From Bryoerythrophyllum caledonicum (lineage: Eukaryota; Streptophyta; Bryopsida; Pottiales; Pottiaceae): 64,000 nt of DNA. A model generated the notes under the pieces. It did not search any database. It saw only the letters and a list, made by a program, of their open reading frames with translations, and was not told the DNA's origin. Location: positions 10,608,187 to 10,672,186 of the forward strand of contig OZ020525.1 of assembly GCA_963971425.1 (NCBI GenBank), given 5' to 3'. Positions 22,461 through 34,230 of this stretch are shown here, in pieces. How positions within the stretch are numbered: position 1 is the stretch's first letter; each line of letters opens with the position of its first letter. A program made the translations under genes and the position numbers.

Positions 22461-24088
22461 CTTAAATGGAAGACAAATTCTCTCAAATATCAAATGAATA
22501 CTCTTTGAATCAAATATTCAGGATGCTCTTAGAAATCCTAGAATTACTTATGAATTATTGAAGTTGACATGATACAAAGTTTTAAATCCGTTGTGGTCAC
22601 GATGGATACATTGGAACTCCAAATTTGCCATTTGTGGTAGAGTGTGTTTTAAAACGGTGGCGGGATTAGAGCCCTTTGCTTCACCTTTCTCCATGGTCAA
22701 AAGTAGACATCCTAGTGTTTAAAATGTATTTAAACTCTCCATAGGTTTTTGACAAGTTGATAGTAGCCTACACGAATCACAAGATGATATGTAATAGCTC
22801 TTGACAAAACAAAATAATTATCTGACTTCAACTAACCACAACATAGAGTGTTGTGCATTCATGTCATAGTCACATCAATGTATTTTCACTAATTTTTCCT
22901 TTTTGGTCTAAGTAGGAACTATAAAACAAACTACATAGGTTTGTCATCCATTTTACATGAATCTATCACAAATGGACGTAAATGAATAAGTGGAAGAAGT
23001 TTGAGTGGCAAGAAAAGAAAGTTTTTGGCCCAAAATTTGGTTGAAGTTGTAAGTCTTAAATTTGTTTGCCTTAATATAGGCAACAATTTTCATTCGAATC
23101 ATAACATTAATTAGCCCTTTGGTCATATGTGATGATGGATGTTTGAATTTGGATCCCATCTTTGATAGAGAAGTTGCACATTTTGGACACACATCAACTA
23201 GGTGGGCCTACATCCGTGGCTTTGGAATTGTAGTCAATAGCGGGCCTCACCATGGTGGCTCGGCTTATCCATGTTTTGAGTTTTTAACTTTGGAATCAGG
23301 TTGGATTTAATATAGAAATTGTTTGTTTAGATGGAATAGATTGCTTGTTTGGAGCTTAGTGTTACAAACCATCTAATCTTGGCACATATGTATGGCTCAT
23401 GTTGCAACCTGTAAGTAACTCTTCTTTCACAAACAAGATTAGAGGGCCTTTTGTATCAATATAGGGGCTCTCTTGGTTGCATGTAGAGACAACTCCAATC
23501 ATGAGAGTTGCCTTGAACCTCAATGGCTGCATGAGAGAGATAAGAAAGAAGAACTCATAAACGCATTGAAAACTAAAAAGTAGAGGTGATGTGAGAAGCA
23601 ATGGAGTGAAAGAAATGTGGTGATAAGAGTCGTACATTTTTTTCATGGTAGGAGAAGATTGGATAGGTGAATACCATTGTGCTCAATGATAGAGATGTTG
23701 GCCAACTTGATGTTCGCCCAAGGCAAATTGACCCCCTTGTTGGAACTTTCCCGAGGGGGCCATGAGGTGGTGGGGCCAAACCTGGCCTTACTATATTTTT
23801 GGATGGGGCCCTATTCACAACAAGAGAAGGGTTTTACCGCGATATCAATGGCCATGCGCCCCATATTTGTCAAACTTTTTTTCTCCAAAAAAAGCCTCTG
23901 GACCCCCCAAAATAAGAGGGTCAGAAAAATGAAGGCGGGGCCCACCTTGGGTAAGTACCAATGAGGGGTCAATTCGCCCTGACCCGCGCGAGCCCTGTGT
24001 GGGTCCGAAGGCACGCACGAGACCCACGTGCCTTTGTGGCATCGAGTTCTGTGAGGACTTTGGGTGCGAGTCCCGACCCTTGCTCGAG
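22461..24088. other. Upstream region of unit 1, no gene
   Basis: 22,461 to about 23,171 matches units 2 and 3. About 23,172-24,007 is private to unit 1 and holds G/C-rich runs around 23,730-23,800. From about 24,008 (GGCACGCACGAGACCC) it matches again into the Daf-2-like gene promoter. Confidence 0.65.
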
Positions 24089-24096
24089 TATATAAG
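24089..24096 (+). promoter_or_regulatory. TATA box of Daf-2-like gene, unit 1
   Basis: TATATAAG, 174 bp before the start codon. It is conserved in all three units within a shared stretch (TATATAAGTGTCTTACACAT). Confidence 0.7.
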
Positions 24097-24269
24097 TGTC
24101 TTACACATTCCCCCATCGACAGTGTGTCTGCATGTACCGGAGAATTGCGTGACTAGCGCTGCATGTTGTCAGACTGCGTGTTCGTGTAGACCGATCGAGT
24201 CATAGCAGAATAGGTTCTCAGTTGAGTGAAGTTTGATCGTCGTCGCCTTCGCAGGGCTTGCTTGAGGTC

Positions 24270-25082
24270 ATGGCCGCCATCGGAGTGTTCGACGTGACCA
24301 AGCGTGCAGCAGTCACGTGCACGTCCGTCCGCTACAACACCTGCGGTCCCATTGTCGCAGACTCCATGCCCACCAAGCGCACCGCATTCGCGTCCGTCCG
24401 GTACAACACCTGCGGTCCCATCGTCGCAGACTTCATGCCCACCAAGCGCACAGCATTCGCGTCCGTCCGCAGCAACACCTTCCGCCCCATCATCAGAGGG
24501 CTCACCAAGCGCACAGCAGATGTGACCGTCGTCAACGACACCGGCAAAGTCATTGTCGGCGTCTCACTCCTCCACAAGTACAGCAGCGTCTACAAACATG
24601 AGCGTCAGTGGGACGTCATCAAACCCGGCGAACATACGCGGGAGAAGCTGAAGGTCGAGTTCCACACTGGTTTCCTCACCACGGGAACCGACTGGTGGTT
24701 CGTCTCCTGGTTCAGCGAGGATTGGAAGACGCTCTACTACTCCGACCCGCATAACTTTCGCGGCTTCATCGACACGCTCGAGAACTTAGCGCCGGATACG
24801 ATTGCGGGTGTGGCGGGGGCAGCCGCGGGGGCGGTGACGATGCTGGCGTGTCCGGCCGTGGCTATCGGGGCCGGGGGGTTAGCGGCGGGGGCGGCCAAGG
24901 CCGTAACGTCTGCGATTTTCAGCTCCGAGAGCACGGAAGGGTTCAAGGCGCATATGTTGGAAGAGGAGGATGGAGGTAAGGAGATACAGATTATCCTCAA
25001 AGGGAATGGCGAGATTACTTTGAAGTCGCCGTCGGGCAAATCCGATACCGTTTATGCGAACAGGCCGGCTCCGAAAAAGTAA
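24270..25082 (+). CDS. Daf-2-domain-like protein, copy 1 (270 aa)
   Basis: Intronless gene with ATG in GAGGTCATGG, 270 codons plus stop. Residues 1-81 hold three diverged repeats of about 21-25 aa ((S/T)VRYNTCGPIVAD-MPTKR), each ending in TKR (residues 35-37, 58-60, 79-81; another TKR at 10-12). The rest (from TADVTVVNDTGKVIVG at residue 82) has LLHKYSS, HTGFLTTGTDWWFVSWFSED and LYYSDPHNFRG, an Ala/Gly-rich hydrophobic segment (about residues 170-210), then FSSESTEGFKAHML and a C-terminal strand region. From memory this resembles fungal and animal proteins labelled 'up-regulated in Daf-2 domain'; function unknown. There is no signal peptide. GC content is far above the surrounding DNA. Compared with copies 2 and 3 it is the most diverged. 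The coding frame is intact. Confidence 0.85.
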   Translation: MAAIGVFDVTKRAAVTCTSVRYNTCGPIVADSMPTKRTAFASVRYNTCGPIVADFMPTKRTAFASVRSNTFRPIIRGLTKRTADVTVVNDTGKVIVGVSLLHKYSSVYKHERQWDVIKPGEHTREKLKVEFHTGFLTTGTDWWFVSWFSEDWKTLYYSDPHNFRGFIDTLENLAPDTIAGVAGAAAGAVTMLACPAVAIGAGGLAAGAAKAVTSAIFSSESTEGFKAHMLEEEDGGKEIQIILKGNGEITLKSPSGKSDTVYANRPAPKK

Positions 25083-25879
25083 GAGCGTACGGGTGAGCCT
25101 GAGAGACTCGTGGACCTGAAAGATGATCGAGGTGGCTGGCTGCTGAGCTTGGCTAACGTACTTGAATAGTTGCTGGTGGTTTTCACTCTTCACTGCGGCT
25201 GTCTGCCGTGCCCTACTTTGCTTTCATTGTGCAAAATATATACATTAATGAAAGAAGTAAGCTGTTCACAGTTGAACTTACCCAACTGAAGCAAGCTAGG
25301 TTCTGTTGGCTTCCGAGACGTCTCAGTGTCTGGTGTCATATTTCTCCCTGCTTGCATGACAACTAGCCCCACTCGATCTCTTTTTTTACCAAGTGCCAAT
25401 GCGAACCATGCACATAACGTCTCGTACAACTACACTAAAATTGAGAATCAGTGTCAAGCACAGCAAATGATCGAAAATGATAATACGTATCTACTTGTGA
25501 ATGAACTTACCAACGATATTTACAATGGATCCTCTCGTTTAATAGTATCTATATTTATGCTCAAAGTAGACCTTCATTTAAAGTAAAAACGAATAGCATT
25601 TACAAATTAATTAGTGTGGTTACACTAATCCTCAATTTTCCTGTCCTGATCTGCACTATGATAAAGAATAACTAATTTCTGAAAATTAAATTAATGACCT
25701 TTGTACGGCTTCATTCCAAGTTCCGCACTTTCATTTCGTTTTTCTCATCATCTATCATGCCAAACAAACAGTATTTAACCGGTTTTGAAAGACATCTTAG
25801 CCGAGGAAAAAGCTGTCGATTTTGAAAGACAACTTAGCCGTGGACATCTCAGCCGAGGGCTATTTCAAATTAACCGGTT
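25083..25879. other. 3' flank of copy 1, no gene
   Basis: Matches the 3' flanks of copies 2 and 3 up to about 25,440, then carries a private AT-rich insert (about 25,440-25,880) with the word AGACAACTTAGCCG or AGACATCTTAGCCG and AACCGGTTTTG duplicated. Confidence 0.5.
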
Positions 25880-26848
25880 TTGGTGCTACGTACACTTGGC
25901 CCTCGGCGAAGATGTCTTTCAAATAGACTTTCACGTAGTCAAGCGTCATTCCTGCAACAACCACACTTGAAATATTAAGCACACCCGACAGAAAGGCATC
26001 AACTACATGGTTGAGGAAAATCGATAGACTTGACTGAATGCATGAACTGTAAACTAGATGCGAATTGGAGTAAACAAGAGCGGTATTGGTGGTACTGTAC
26101 CTTGACACTTGTGGATGGTGATTGCCCATGCCAACTTAAGTGGCACCTGTCAGTAAATAAGCATTAGCATGCAGAAAATGTCAATAGAGATGCGCCTTAA
26201 ATGAGGAGCTAGTGTGCACATAAAACAAAAACGAAACAGAAAAGAAAAGAAAAGAATTTAACCTGCAATCTTCTGCATTCTCCAACATTCAAAACTGGAT
26301 ACTCTAACAGCTCCGGATCGCACTCGAGCGAACGCCTGTTTCTGAATGCAACAACAGGAATGAACTCAATGCTGCTGCGATTCAATTTTCCAATTGCTGA
26401 CAACAGCTTGGCCTCCTCGGGATGAACCTTTGATCCACTCGCCGGCTTCAACTGATCGACTTTGCGCTGTAATGCCTCCAGCTTCTCCTTTTTTGACTTC
26501 CATCCAATCACAACTCCTCGAGATCCATTCACAAGATCGCTTTCCTTCCCCGCCAGCTCCAAATTCCGGAGCAGCATGCCCCAAGTGTCCCGGGAAAGTA
26601 ATCATTTCCGCCAAAATAAAATGGTGAGGTTGCCCATGCTTCAGAAAGAATTCCGAGCATCCAAAACATCAGAGAAAATATTCTACACAGTTATCGTCAA
26701 TGCAACACAAAATGTTTCAGCATTTGGAACATCATGTACCTGCGCACAAATTTTCAAGGTGATCTCGTTTACCGCAAGGCAGCTTTTCCAGAATTCTGCC
26801 CCCTCCAACACACGGAGCTCATCTCGGTAGCAAACATGATCATTGCTC

Positions 26849-27033
26849 CGAGATAACCAATCCTAGGGTTACACCTGGGTTTCTCTGCCTAATTAACTCG
26901 TAGTTCAGTCTTGGCAACTTCCTCTTCTACTTTTAGCATGTATCACACCAGACCAGTATATAAACAATCTCGTACCTCTGGTAGGATCACTTCTTCTTCT
27001 TCTCTTTCATCTCGCTTGCTCTTTATCACAACA
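26849..27033 (+). repeat. 5' LTR of the copia element
   Basis: Begins CGAGATAACCAATCC (TG changed to CG) and ends TCACAACA. It contains ATATAAAC, which could serve as the promoter TATA. Confidence 0.88.
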
Positions 27034-30000
27034 CGTTATCAGCACGAGCCTCTAGACCTCCAAAATATATTTTATTTCATTTTACTTTTATTTATTTTTC
27101 TTTTCTCTTGTTTTCATCATTTTATTTTATTTTTCTTTTTGTGCATGTTATTTGTGCACACCGATGGTTCTTCCACAGAAGTCACCTAGGGAAGCACGCG
27201 TGCAACTGGCTTTCCCGATCTCCTTGCCTTCAACACCGAACTGCACCGCATCACCGCCCAACTTCGACTATGTGGCGATTGCATTTCAGATAAGGAACTC
27301 ATAGACAAAACCCTATCTACTTTTCCTCCAGCTACCGCTATTTTAGCTCAGCAGTACCGGAACATGCGATTTGAGAAACATTCCGAATTGATGTCGTACT
27401 TACTCCTAGCTGAAAAGCAACAACAATAATTGCTAAAGAATGCAGATGCCAGACCAGCTCGGGAGATACACATCACCGAGACATCCACCCGAACGTCACA
27501 ACGGGATCGGAAACGGCCACCACGACGAAATTTCTGACGTGAAGCCAACAAACCTCCCGGTAAGCCTCACTCATCTCATAGACGTGAGCCTACTCATACT
27601 CGTCGACAAACTTGTCATAGATGCCGTAGATCATGTCATTACAAAAAGGAATGTCGGGCGTCACAATACCTCGCTCAGATTTATCAGGATCTTCAATCAT
27701 TAAAGAAAGGTTCATGCGAGACGCACACCCTAGACGCCCCGTCATTTCCTGATGTAGAACCCAAAAATTTTATGGTGGAAAATCGTAAGGCCGTGTTTCC
27801 GGCAGACATCACACTGCTTGACAGTGCGTCCACCCATACGTTTTTATGCAATGCGAAATATTTCGATTTCTCAGGCTACGCGGCCACCTGGCAAACGTGT
27901 GACCTAATCACCATTGCCGGAAGTCGGAGTTTTAGATTCCGAGAGGGCCAGGCGTCTATGATACTACCTGGAGGACTCCCCCTCATGTGCCGAAAGGCAA
28001 TGTATGCACCGACAGCACCTCCTAGCCTGATCAGCTACCGAGATTTGCGTGCAAATGGGATCCACGTCTCCACTGTGGTGGAGAATGCTGAAGAGGCTCT
28101 GGTGCTCAAGCAAGGCTGTAATTTCCTTGCCACTGCGAAAGCAGGAGCCAACGGCCTATATGAGATTGCGATAGGACCTCAAAAGGGACCCGCAATAAGC
28201 CACTTCTCCACACCTCGTAGAGTTGCTGAAGAGACCCAAAAGTTCCCACATGGAAGTGATATTCCTCGGGCTAAAGGTCTACAAGGTAGCAACCTTTTAG
28301 GCTCTGCTTTTCTGGTCTCCTACCCAGCCAAGGTCGGAATATGGCATCAGCGCATGGGGCATCCGGGCACCACGATGTTCCGCCGCATGCTACCATTGCT
28401 TGCAGGTCACAATCTGTGTCCGGGTGACGCCGACAAGGTGGGGAGCTGCGCCGCCTGCGCTCAAGGGAAGCTGATCAAGCAACCTTCACTGTGGAAACTT
28501 CCAACCGAGCTTCCCCAGGTGCTTCAGCGCCTTCAAGGTGATGTATGCGGTCCTATAAACCCACCCTCACGTCCTTTTCGCTATTTCCTTGTTTTGGTAG
28601 ATGCTTCCGGTAGACACGCAGAAGTATCCCTCCTCACAACCCGGAACATGGTGTTTCCCAAACTTCTAGCCATGCTCATTAAGTTCCGAATCTACTTTCC
28701 TTGATCACCTAGTAAAAACTCTACGCATGGATAACGCTCAGGAATTTAGATCCCATGCATTTGAAGATTTTTGCGTAGCTTCAGGAATTACCCTTACCTA
28801 TTCCGTTCCCTATGAGCACGCTCAAAACGGACTTGCTGAAGCCTACATAAAGAAGATCCAGCTGATTACTCGGCCTTTGCTTACTCACGCAAAACAACCA
28901 ACTTCTACATGGAGCCATGCAGTCCTTCATGCTGCTACTCTTCTTAGAATAAGACCTACCCTACTAAATTCTCATACCTCGCTAGAATTACTATCCGGGC
29001 AGGTACCAAACGTATCTCACCTTAGAACGTTTGGATGTCAAATTTGGGTACCTACAGCTTAACCTCAGAGAAAGACTATTAGCATCCATCGGCACGAAGG
29101 AATATATGTAGGATTTGATTCCCCCAGTATCATCTGATATGTTTCTCCCTCTACAGGAACCCTACTATGTGCTAGATTTGCAAACTGTAAGTTTGTAGAA
29201 GATGTCTTTCCCTCCATGATTGTAGAAAATCCATCTCCCAAACTAGAATTCTGGGCCCCTAAAACATTCACACTAAACCGTGACCCCAGAACTGCCCTAT
29301 GTGAGACCGAAGTGAAGAATCTCCTTCACCTCCAGAACCTAGCTGATAAACTCCTAGATGGCTTTAATGCCGGACATCGTATTACCCGGAATCCCCTCCC
29401 CGGAAGAGGTTTCCAACCAATCAGTATCCTTCCAATTAAACGGAAATCTGATCACCAACCTTCATCCTCGAATGCTACCCGACCCCGACCCCAAAATTTA
29501 CTATCTGAAGTAAATTCCATTAGTTCAAATGAGGTCGAAGCTTTTGTTACTCGGCTAACCCTTTCAGATAATGATCCTCAGACCTTAGAACAAGCAAAAG
29601 CTAGTCCTGAATGGCCCGAATAGTCAAAAGCTTTAGAGGCAGAGTACAATTCTCTTAAAAAACGCAAAGTATTTGGTCCTTTAGCCACAGATCTCTCTAG
29701 CAAATCGATTGGATTCAAATTGATTTTTACCCGCAAGAGAGATGAGAAAGGAAACATTCTGCGTTACAAAGTATGTTTAGTAGCCCAGGGCTTTAACCAA
29801 CGATCCGGTATCGACTTCGAATTTACCTACTCACCGGTCATGGATAGCACTTCTTTTAGATACCTACTTAGCTTTGTTGTCCACTTATCCCTAGAAACAC
29901 AACTTTTAGATGTGGTGACCGCATAACTCTACAGACCCTTGGACGCTGACATCAATATCAAACCCCATCCTGACTTCATTTCAATGACCAAGCCGGGGAC

Positions 30001-31285
30001 ACCAGCGACTTCTACAGGAAAATTCTCCGGGCTTAAACTACAGCGCGCTCTGTATGGACTCAAACAAGCCGGATGTGATATCAACACTTACGGGATTTCC
30101 TATTGAACCACGGTTTCCAACACGACCCCACTCTCCCCTGTATCTTCACCTTCAAGGATAGCCAAGGTTTTGTAATCATAGCAGTTTATGTAGATGACTT
30201 CAATCTTATGGGGACTGTCCACGCATGCACATATGCCGCGACCTTACTCATGGGCCAATTCGAGATGAAGCTCCTTGGCCAAACAACCTTCTCCCTTGGC
30301 CTCGAGATTGCCCATCTAGCCGATGGCAGTATTCTCCTTCACCAAACAGACTACACTTAGCGCCTCTTCAAAACTTTTAATATGGACTAGGCCAATCCCC
30401 TTGCGGCACCAATGATCGGACGAAGCAAGACAGCTGAAGATCCGTACCGTCCTTACGACGAGGAGGAGGAGTTAACGGACAAAACCAAGTACCTCGCAGC
30501 GGTCGGTGCCTTACTTTACCTTTCCACTTACACAAGACCAGATATATCATTTGCTACAAGTGTGTTGGCGAGACACAGTCAGAAACCGACAGCACGACAC
30601 TGGAACGGGATGAAACATCTATTCAGATACTTCTGAGGGACAGAAGACTTTGGACTTCATTATACGAAGGGCGGAACACCTGAGATGGTTGGATATGCCG
30701 ATTCTTGATTCAAGACTGATGAAGTATTCGGTAAATCTCAGACAAGGTATTTCTTTCTCAAGAACAATGCTCCAATTTCATGGAAATCTGTAAAGCAGAG
30801 AGTAACGGCAACATCCACGAATCATACGGAGTTGATTGCACTCCACGAAGTTGCACGAGAGGTGGTATGGCTGCGAACGATGGACAAGTTTTGATGGAGC
30901 AGTGCGGCCTAGCCTCAAGTAGTGGACCGACCACCATCTTCAAAGACAACGCTGCGTGTATCGCACAGGTCACCGCAGGATTCATCAAGGCCGACCGTAT
31001 CAAGCATATCAGCCCACAAAACTTTGGATTCATATAAGACCTCATTGAATCAGGCCAAATAGATGTCAAGAAAATCGAATCAGCACACAACATATTTGAC
31101 ATGCTTACCAAGGCGCTACCTGCCTACAAGCACAAGGAACTCATGAAGAAAGCGGGAATGCGACCCCTGCATGATTTCATTTCTTGAACAGGTTACACTC
31201 TTTTTCTCCCTTGGGATTTTTCCTTCATAAGGTTTTCCCCAAGGTCAGTTATTTAATGAGGTAACCTTGGATCGAGGAGGAGTAT

Positions 31286-31479
31286 TGAGATAACCAATCC
31301 TAGGGTTACACCTGGGTTTCTCCGCCTAGTTAACTCGTGTTAAGTTAACTTGTAGTTCACTCTTGGCAACTTCCTCTTCTACTTTTAGCATGTATCACAC
31401 CAGACCAGTATATAAACAATCTCTTACCTCTGGTAGAATCACTTCTTCTCTTTCATCTCGCTTGCTCTTCATCACAACA
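31286..31479 (+). repeat. 3' LTR of the copia element
   Basis: Begins TGAGATAACCAATCC and ends TCACAACA. It carries a short duplication (GTTAAGTTAACTTG) absent from the 5' LTR. Confidence 0.88.
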
Positions 31480-32103
31480 CTCTCCAATATTGTAAGAGTG
31501 ACAATGCTATCATCCGCAACTAAAACCACCGGCTGTTTTGCAAGTTGTGAGTCAATCCAAATCACGCCCACCTCATCTGGCAACGCATTTGGTTCTTTCA
31601 AGTTGTATTCATCCGCAGCCTTATTCCTGAAACATACAAGAGATGCACCATTCAGGAATTGCTGCATATTGGAAGTACCAGGATAGAAGCGCAATTTCTG
31701 AAACTGCATATCAGTGGTGGTTGCACTTACTTTGAGTAAAGAACTGTTGGTTTGATCCCGGCTACCTCATCAAGTTCCCTGGAGCACCGCTTAGCAATAT
31801 CTTCCAAGGCTGCTGGATTCTCCCCAGTTCTGATACCATTCAACATCTCAATAAAATCCCCATCCCCCTGCATTGTAGAGCCAATCTGAAACCTCAGAAA
31901 AAAGTTCACATGACAGGGTGCAAATCCTCAGCCTCGTGAAAGCATGGTGTGCACGTCAAGTACTTGGCACTCATCAGCCAAGTGAGGGAAATTTTCGGCT
32001 CCTCCACCTTCGCCACCTCCTGAACCTCCACGCCCTCCATCATTGTCGACAACGACTCATCGTCCAACCAATCGGACGACGCGTCCACAAACTCCTCCTC
32101 CAT

Positions 32104-33784
32104 CTTGCAACAAATTGACGACGTTAGAGCGGAGGAAGTCTAGGTCTAGAAGCAAGAGCATGCATCTATTGTTCTGTTCCGTCTCTTGCCGTCTTCTTCC
32201 TCCAACACAACGCACACATAATGCAAAGCTTACTTTTACTTGCACCGCGGCAGCCATGGCGCCCGATCTCATGAAAGTGCGACCAGCATGCAACAGCCAT
32301 GAATCGAGTCTCTCTGCAGATCATCATCTTGCAAGTTTCGCTAACAAATCGCTCACAAATCGTGAAGCAATCAGCTGATACGTATGCGATACTAGTCTAC
32401 TACCCTCGTCTAATACCCTACCCTAATACTAGTTTGATACGCCAAAACTGGCAATTTCAAAGTGCTCTGGCTTGAAATACGGTAGTCAAGGAACTTCACT
32501 GGATCACATGCTGCTAAAAATACATTTGTATCATTTGCCGTATGCTCAGATGTCAATCAGTTTACTCTCTTGCCTGGATTAATGATTTGGCCGGAAAACT
32601 TAGAAATCCTCATCAGCATTCACATCACAGGCAGCCTTCATTAGTTTCCCACGTTGTTCACTCGTGCAAGAACGCCTCAGTAATACTAGAAGAGTATTTG
32701 GCTGGTATCGCATGGATATCAGTGGAGAAGCAGTGTCAATTTCATGGGTTTGTCCTCCTGGCAAAATGTCACTTGCGCTCTACGTATGCTTGCTTTAGGA
32801 GTTTTTGTGGTTGCTGTGGATGATTACTACAGGACAAAAGGAGCGTATTGTTATAGAGTGCGTGATAAGGTTTTTCAAAGCTGTTGAGGGGAAATTTGAG
32901 TCCCATCACCTATGACAACCCACAAAATAGTGAGAAACAAAGACCTTTTCATATGCTAGATAGGCCCTTCATCTCAACCCGAGCTCTCTCAATGTTCCTC
33001 CGCTTCCCTGTACGAGAACCACCCCGAGGACTTCCGCCCCGATGTCTTCCATCTTGCGGCAATTCCTCTTTTGCACTAATTCCTCAATCATGCTTAACGC
33101 CGCCACAATGCCCGCATCATCATCCTCGTTGTCCTCCCGAAAAGAAGCGCACGCACTCCTCCATTAACCGCGTCCTCCATGCTTCCATCGTCAACAAAAT
33201 GAAAAAACCCAGAAAAGAACTGAAGAGAGAGGAGGTATGTAGAAGAAGAGGTGTTTGAAGAGAAGAGAGGGGAGTCCCTGGACTTGTAGGCGGACGGCGG
33301 ATCAATCGAGGCGACAGGCGGATAAATTGAGTGAGATAAATGTGGGAGTGTTTACAATCGCAATCCGCATGCAATCAGGTAGTCTTGATCTAAAATACCC
33401 TTCATTGTCTCATGTTTACAGGTTTTTGCACACCCAGGTTTTTGAAAGTGATTCCTTAGGGTTTAGGGTTCAGGGTAGGTGAAGCACCGGCGGAGCAAAC
33501 GAGCAACATGTGACAAATTCTTCCCAGTGCAAGATATCAGAGTCGGTTGCTCAAAATTGTAGTATATTTTACAATAAAGGCACGACATTGCCAACGCTGG
33601 AAAACCCTGGCAATTCCATAACCTAGACCTTCATGTGTCTGCATCGCTAAACCTTAAACCCTAAATCAGAGGAAGAAGATGAGCACAACTGACAGATTCT
33701 ACATCAGCACGACGGAACTTCCAAGGCAGATTCAGTGTCGGAGCTTGATCAAAACTGTTGTATATACAAAAGATGATCACTAGA
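32104..33784. other. Unit 1 stretch between helicase and membrane-protein remnants
   Basis: Homologous to 46,690-48,318 of unit 3, with scattered substitutions and indels. No intact gene. The counterpart of the 67-codon frame at 47,671 is broken here. Confidence 0.55.
33456..33477 (+). repeat. Telomere-like repeats (TTTAGGG family), unit 1
   Basis: AGGGTTTAGGGTTCAGGGTA. The same site in unit 3 (47,937-47,959) has the uninterrupted form. Confidence 0.7.
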
Positions 33785-34210
33785 TCAGAGGAAGAAGATG
33801 AGCACACCGAGGAGGATGGCAGCGATGACGGCGTACTTGAGCGCGGAGAGCGTGATGGCGGCCGCGACGAGCAGCAGCTGCCACGCGATCAAGACGCCCG
33901 CGTACAGGAACAGGCCCGTCAACACGAGCGCCAGCACGTTCTCCACGCTCGTCGGCCGCAGCACCTCCCGCCAGGGCACCTGCGCGCCGCTGCGCTCCCC
34001 GCGCGGATCCGCGTCCCACTCCTCCCCGAACCCCAGCTTCCGCGACACAAATCCCGACAACGGCTGCCGTGGACTTCCCTCTACTACAACTCTCTTCTTC
34101 TCCTCGTCGCCATCTCTCGCTCTCACTGAAACCCTCACCCTGGACTGCTTGTGACTGTGCGCTCTGGCATTGAAAGACTGAGGAGCGAATGGTTGTGGCT
34201 TCTGTAGCAA
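33785..34210 (-). pseudogene. Small two-helix membrane protein, truncated copy (unit 1)
   Basis: Same gene as the intact copy at 48319-48804. The first ten codons including the ATG are lost at the unit 1 rearrangement point (after 34,210), and 33 bp encoding LENLDEFLGG are missing. The C-terminal membrane part (ENVLALVLTGLFLYAGVLIA onward) is unchanged. Confidence 0.8.
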
Positions 34211-34230
34211 GGAAGGTGATCCAAGATTGT

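Larger units (their letters stand above)
26849..31479 (+). mobile_element. Ty1/copia LTR retrotransposon, broken fossil
   Basis: A 4.63-kb element on the plus strand with ~185-194 bp LTRs (26849-27033 and 31286-31479), a tRNA-primer-like site right after the 5' LTR (CGTTATCAGCACGAGC at about 27034) and a purine-rich tract before the 3' LTR (AGGAGGAGTAT). Domain order is that of copia: a short gag-like part, protease (DSASTHTFLC), GAG-pre-integrase (WHQRMGHPG), integrase, reverse transcriptase (YVDDF) and RNase H. It is broken in roughly eight to ten places. The two LTRs differ at about eight aligned bases plus small indels, implying moderate age. It inserted into a helicase exon of unit 1 and the flanks share only about 3-5 bp. 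Confidence 0.92.
25880..32103 (-). pseudogene. PIF1: PIF1-type DNA helicase remnant, unit 1
   Basis: C-terminal exons of a PIF1 family 5'-3' DNA helicase. From low coordinates: GMTLDYVKVYLKDIFAEGQV (near 25,960-25,890), PLKLAWAITIHKCQG (near 26,145-26,100), LVNGSRGVVIGWKSKKEK with FIPVVAFRN (26,570-26,262), and NEITLKIGAQ (near 26,800-26,738). The copia element interrupts that last exon at 26,849. Beyond the element come NKAADEYNLKEPNALPDEVG (near 31,630-31,490) and DFIEMLNGIRTGENPA...GIKPTVLYSK (31,875-31,727). The ATPase-core exons with the Walker B motif, present in units 2 and 3, are missing. A new start MEEEFVDASSDWLDDESL (32,103) may be the original first exon joined by deletion. One acceptor AG near 26,570 reads GG here. 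Non-functional. Confidence 0.8.

Noticed and set aside
24304-24601. Alternative-frame proteins over the N-terminal repeats of the Daf-2-like gene
   Set aside because: Ser/Pro- and His/Arg-rich frames arise from GC-rich tandem repeats; only the main frame is conserved as a domain in all three copies.
24270-25082. Secreted, KR-processed propeptide
   Set aside because: TKR sites are regularly spaced, but there is no signal peptide or hydrophobic N-terminus.
33758-34154. Plus-strand proteins opposite the small membrane-protein gene (also 48,292-48,724)
   Set aside because: Highly charged low-complexity shadows of GC-rich minus-strand codons; the minus frame has transit-peptide and membrane-helix structure.
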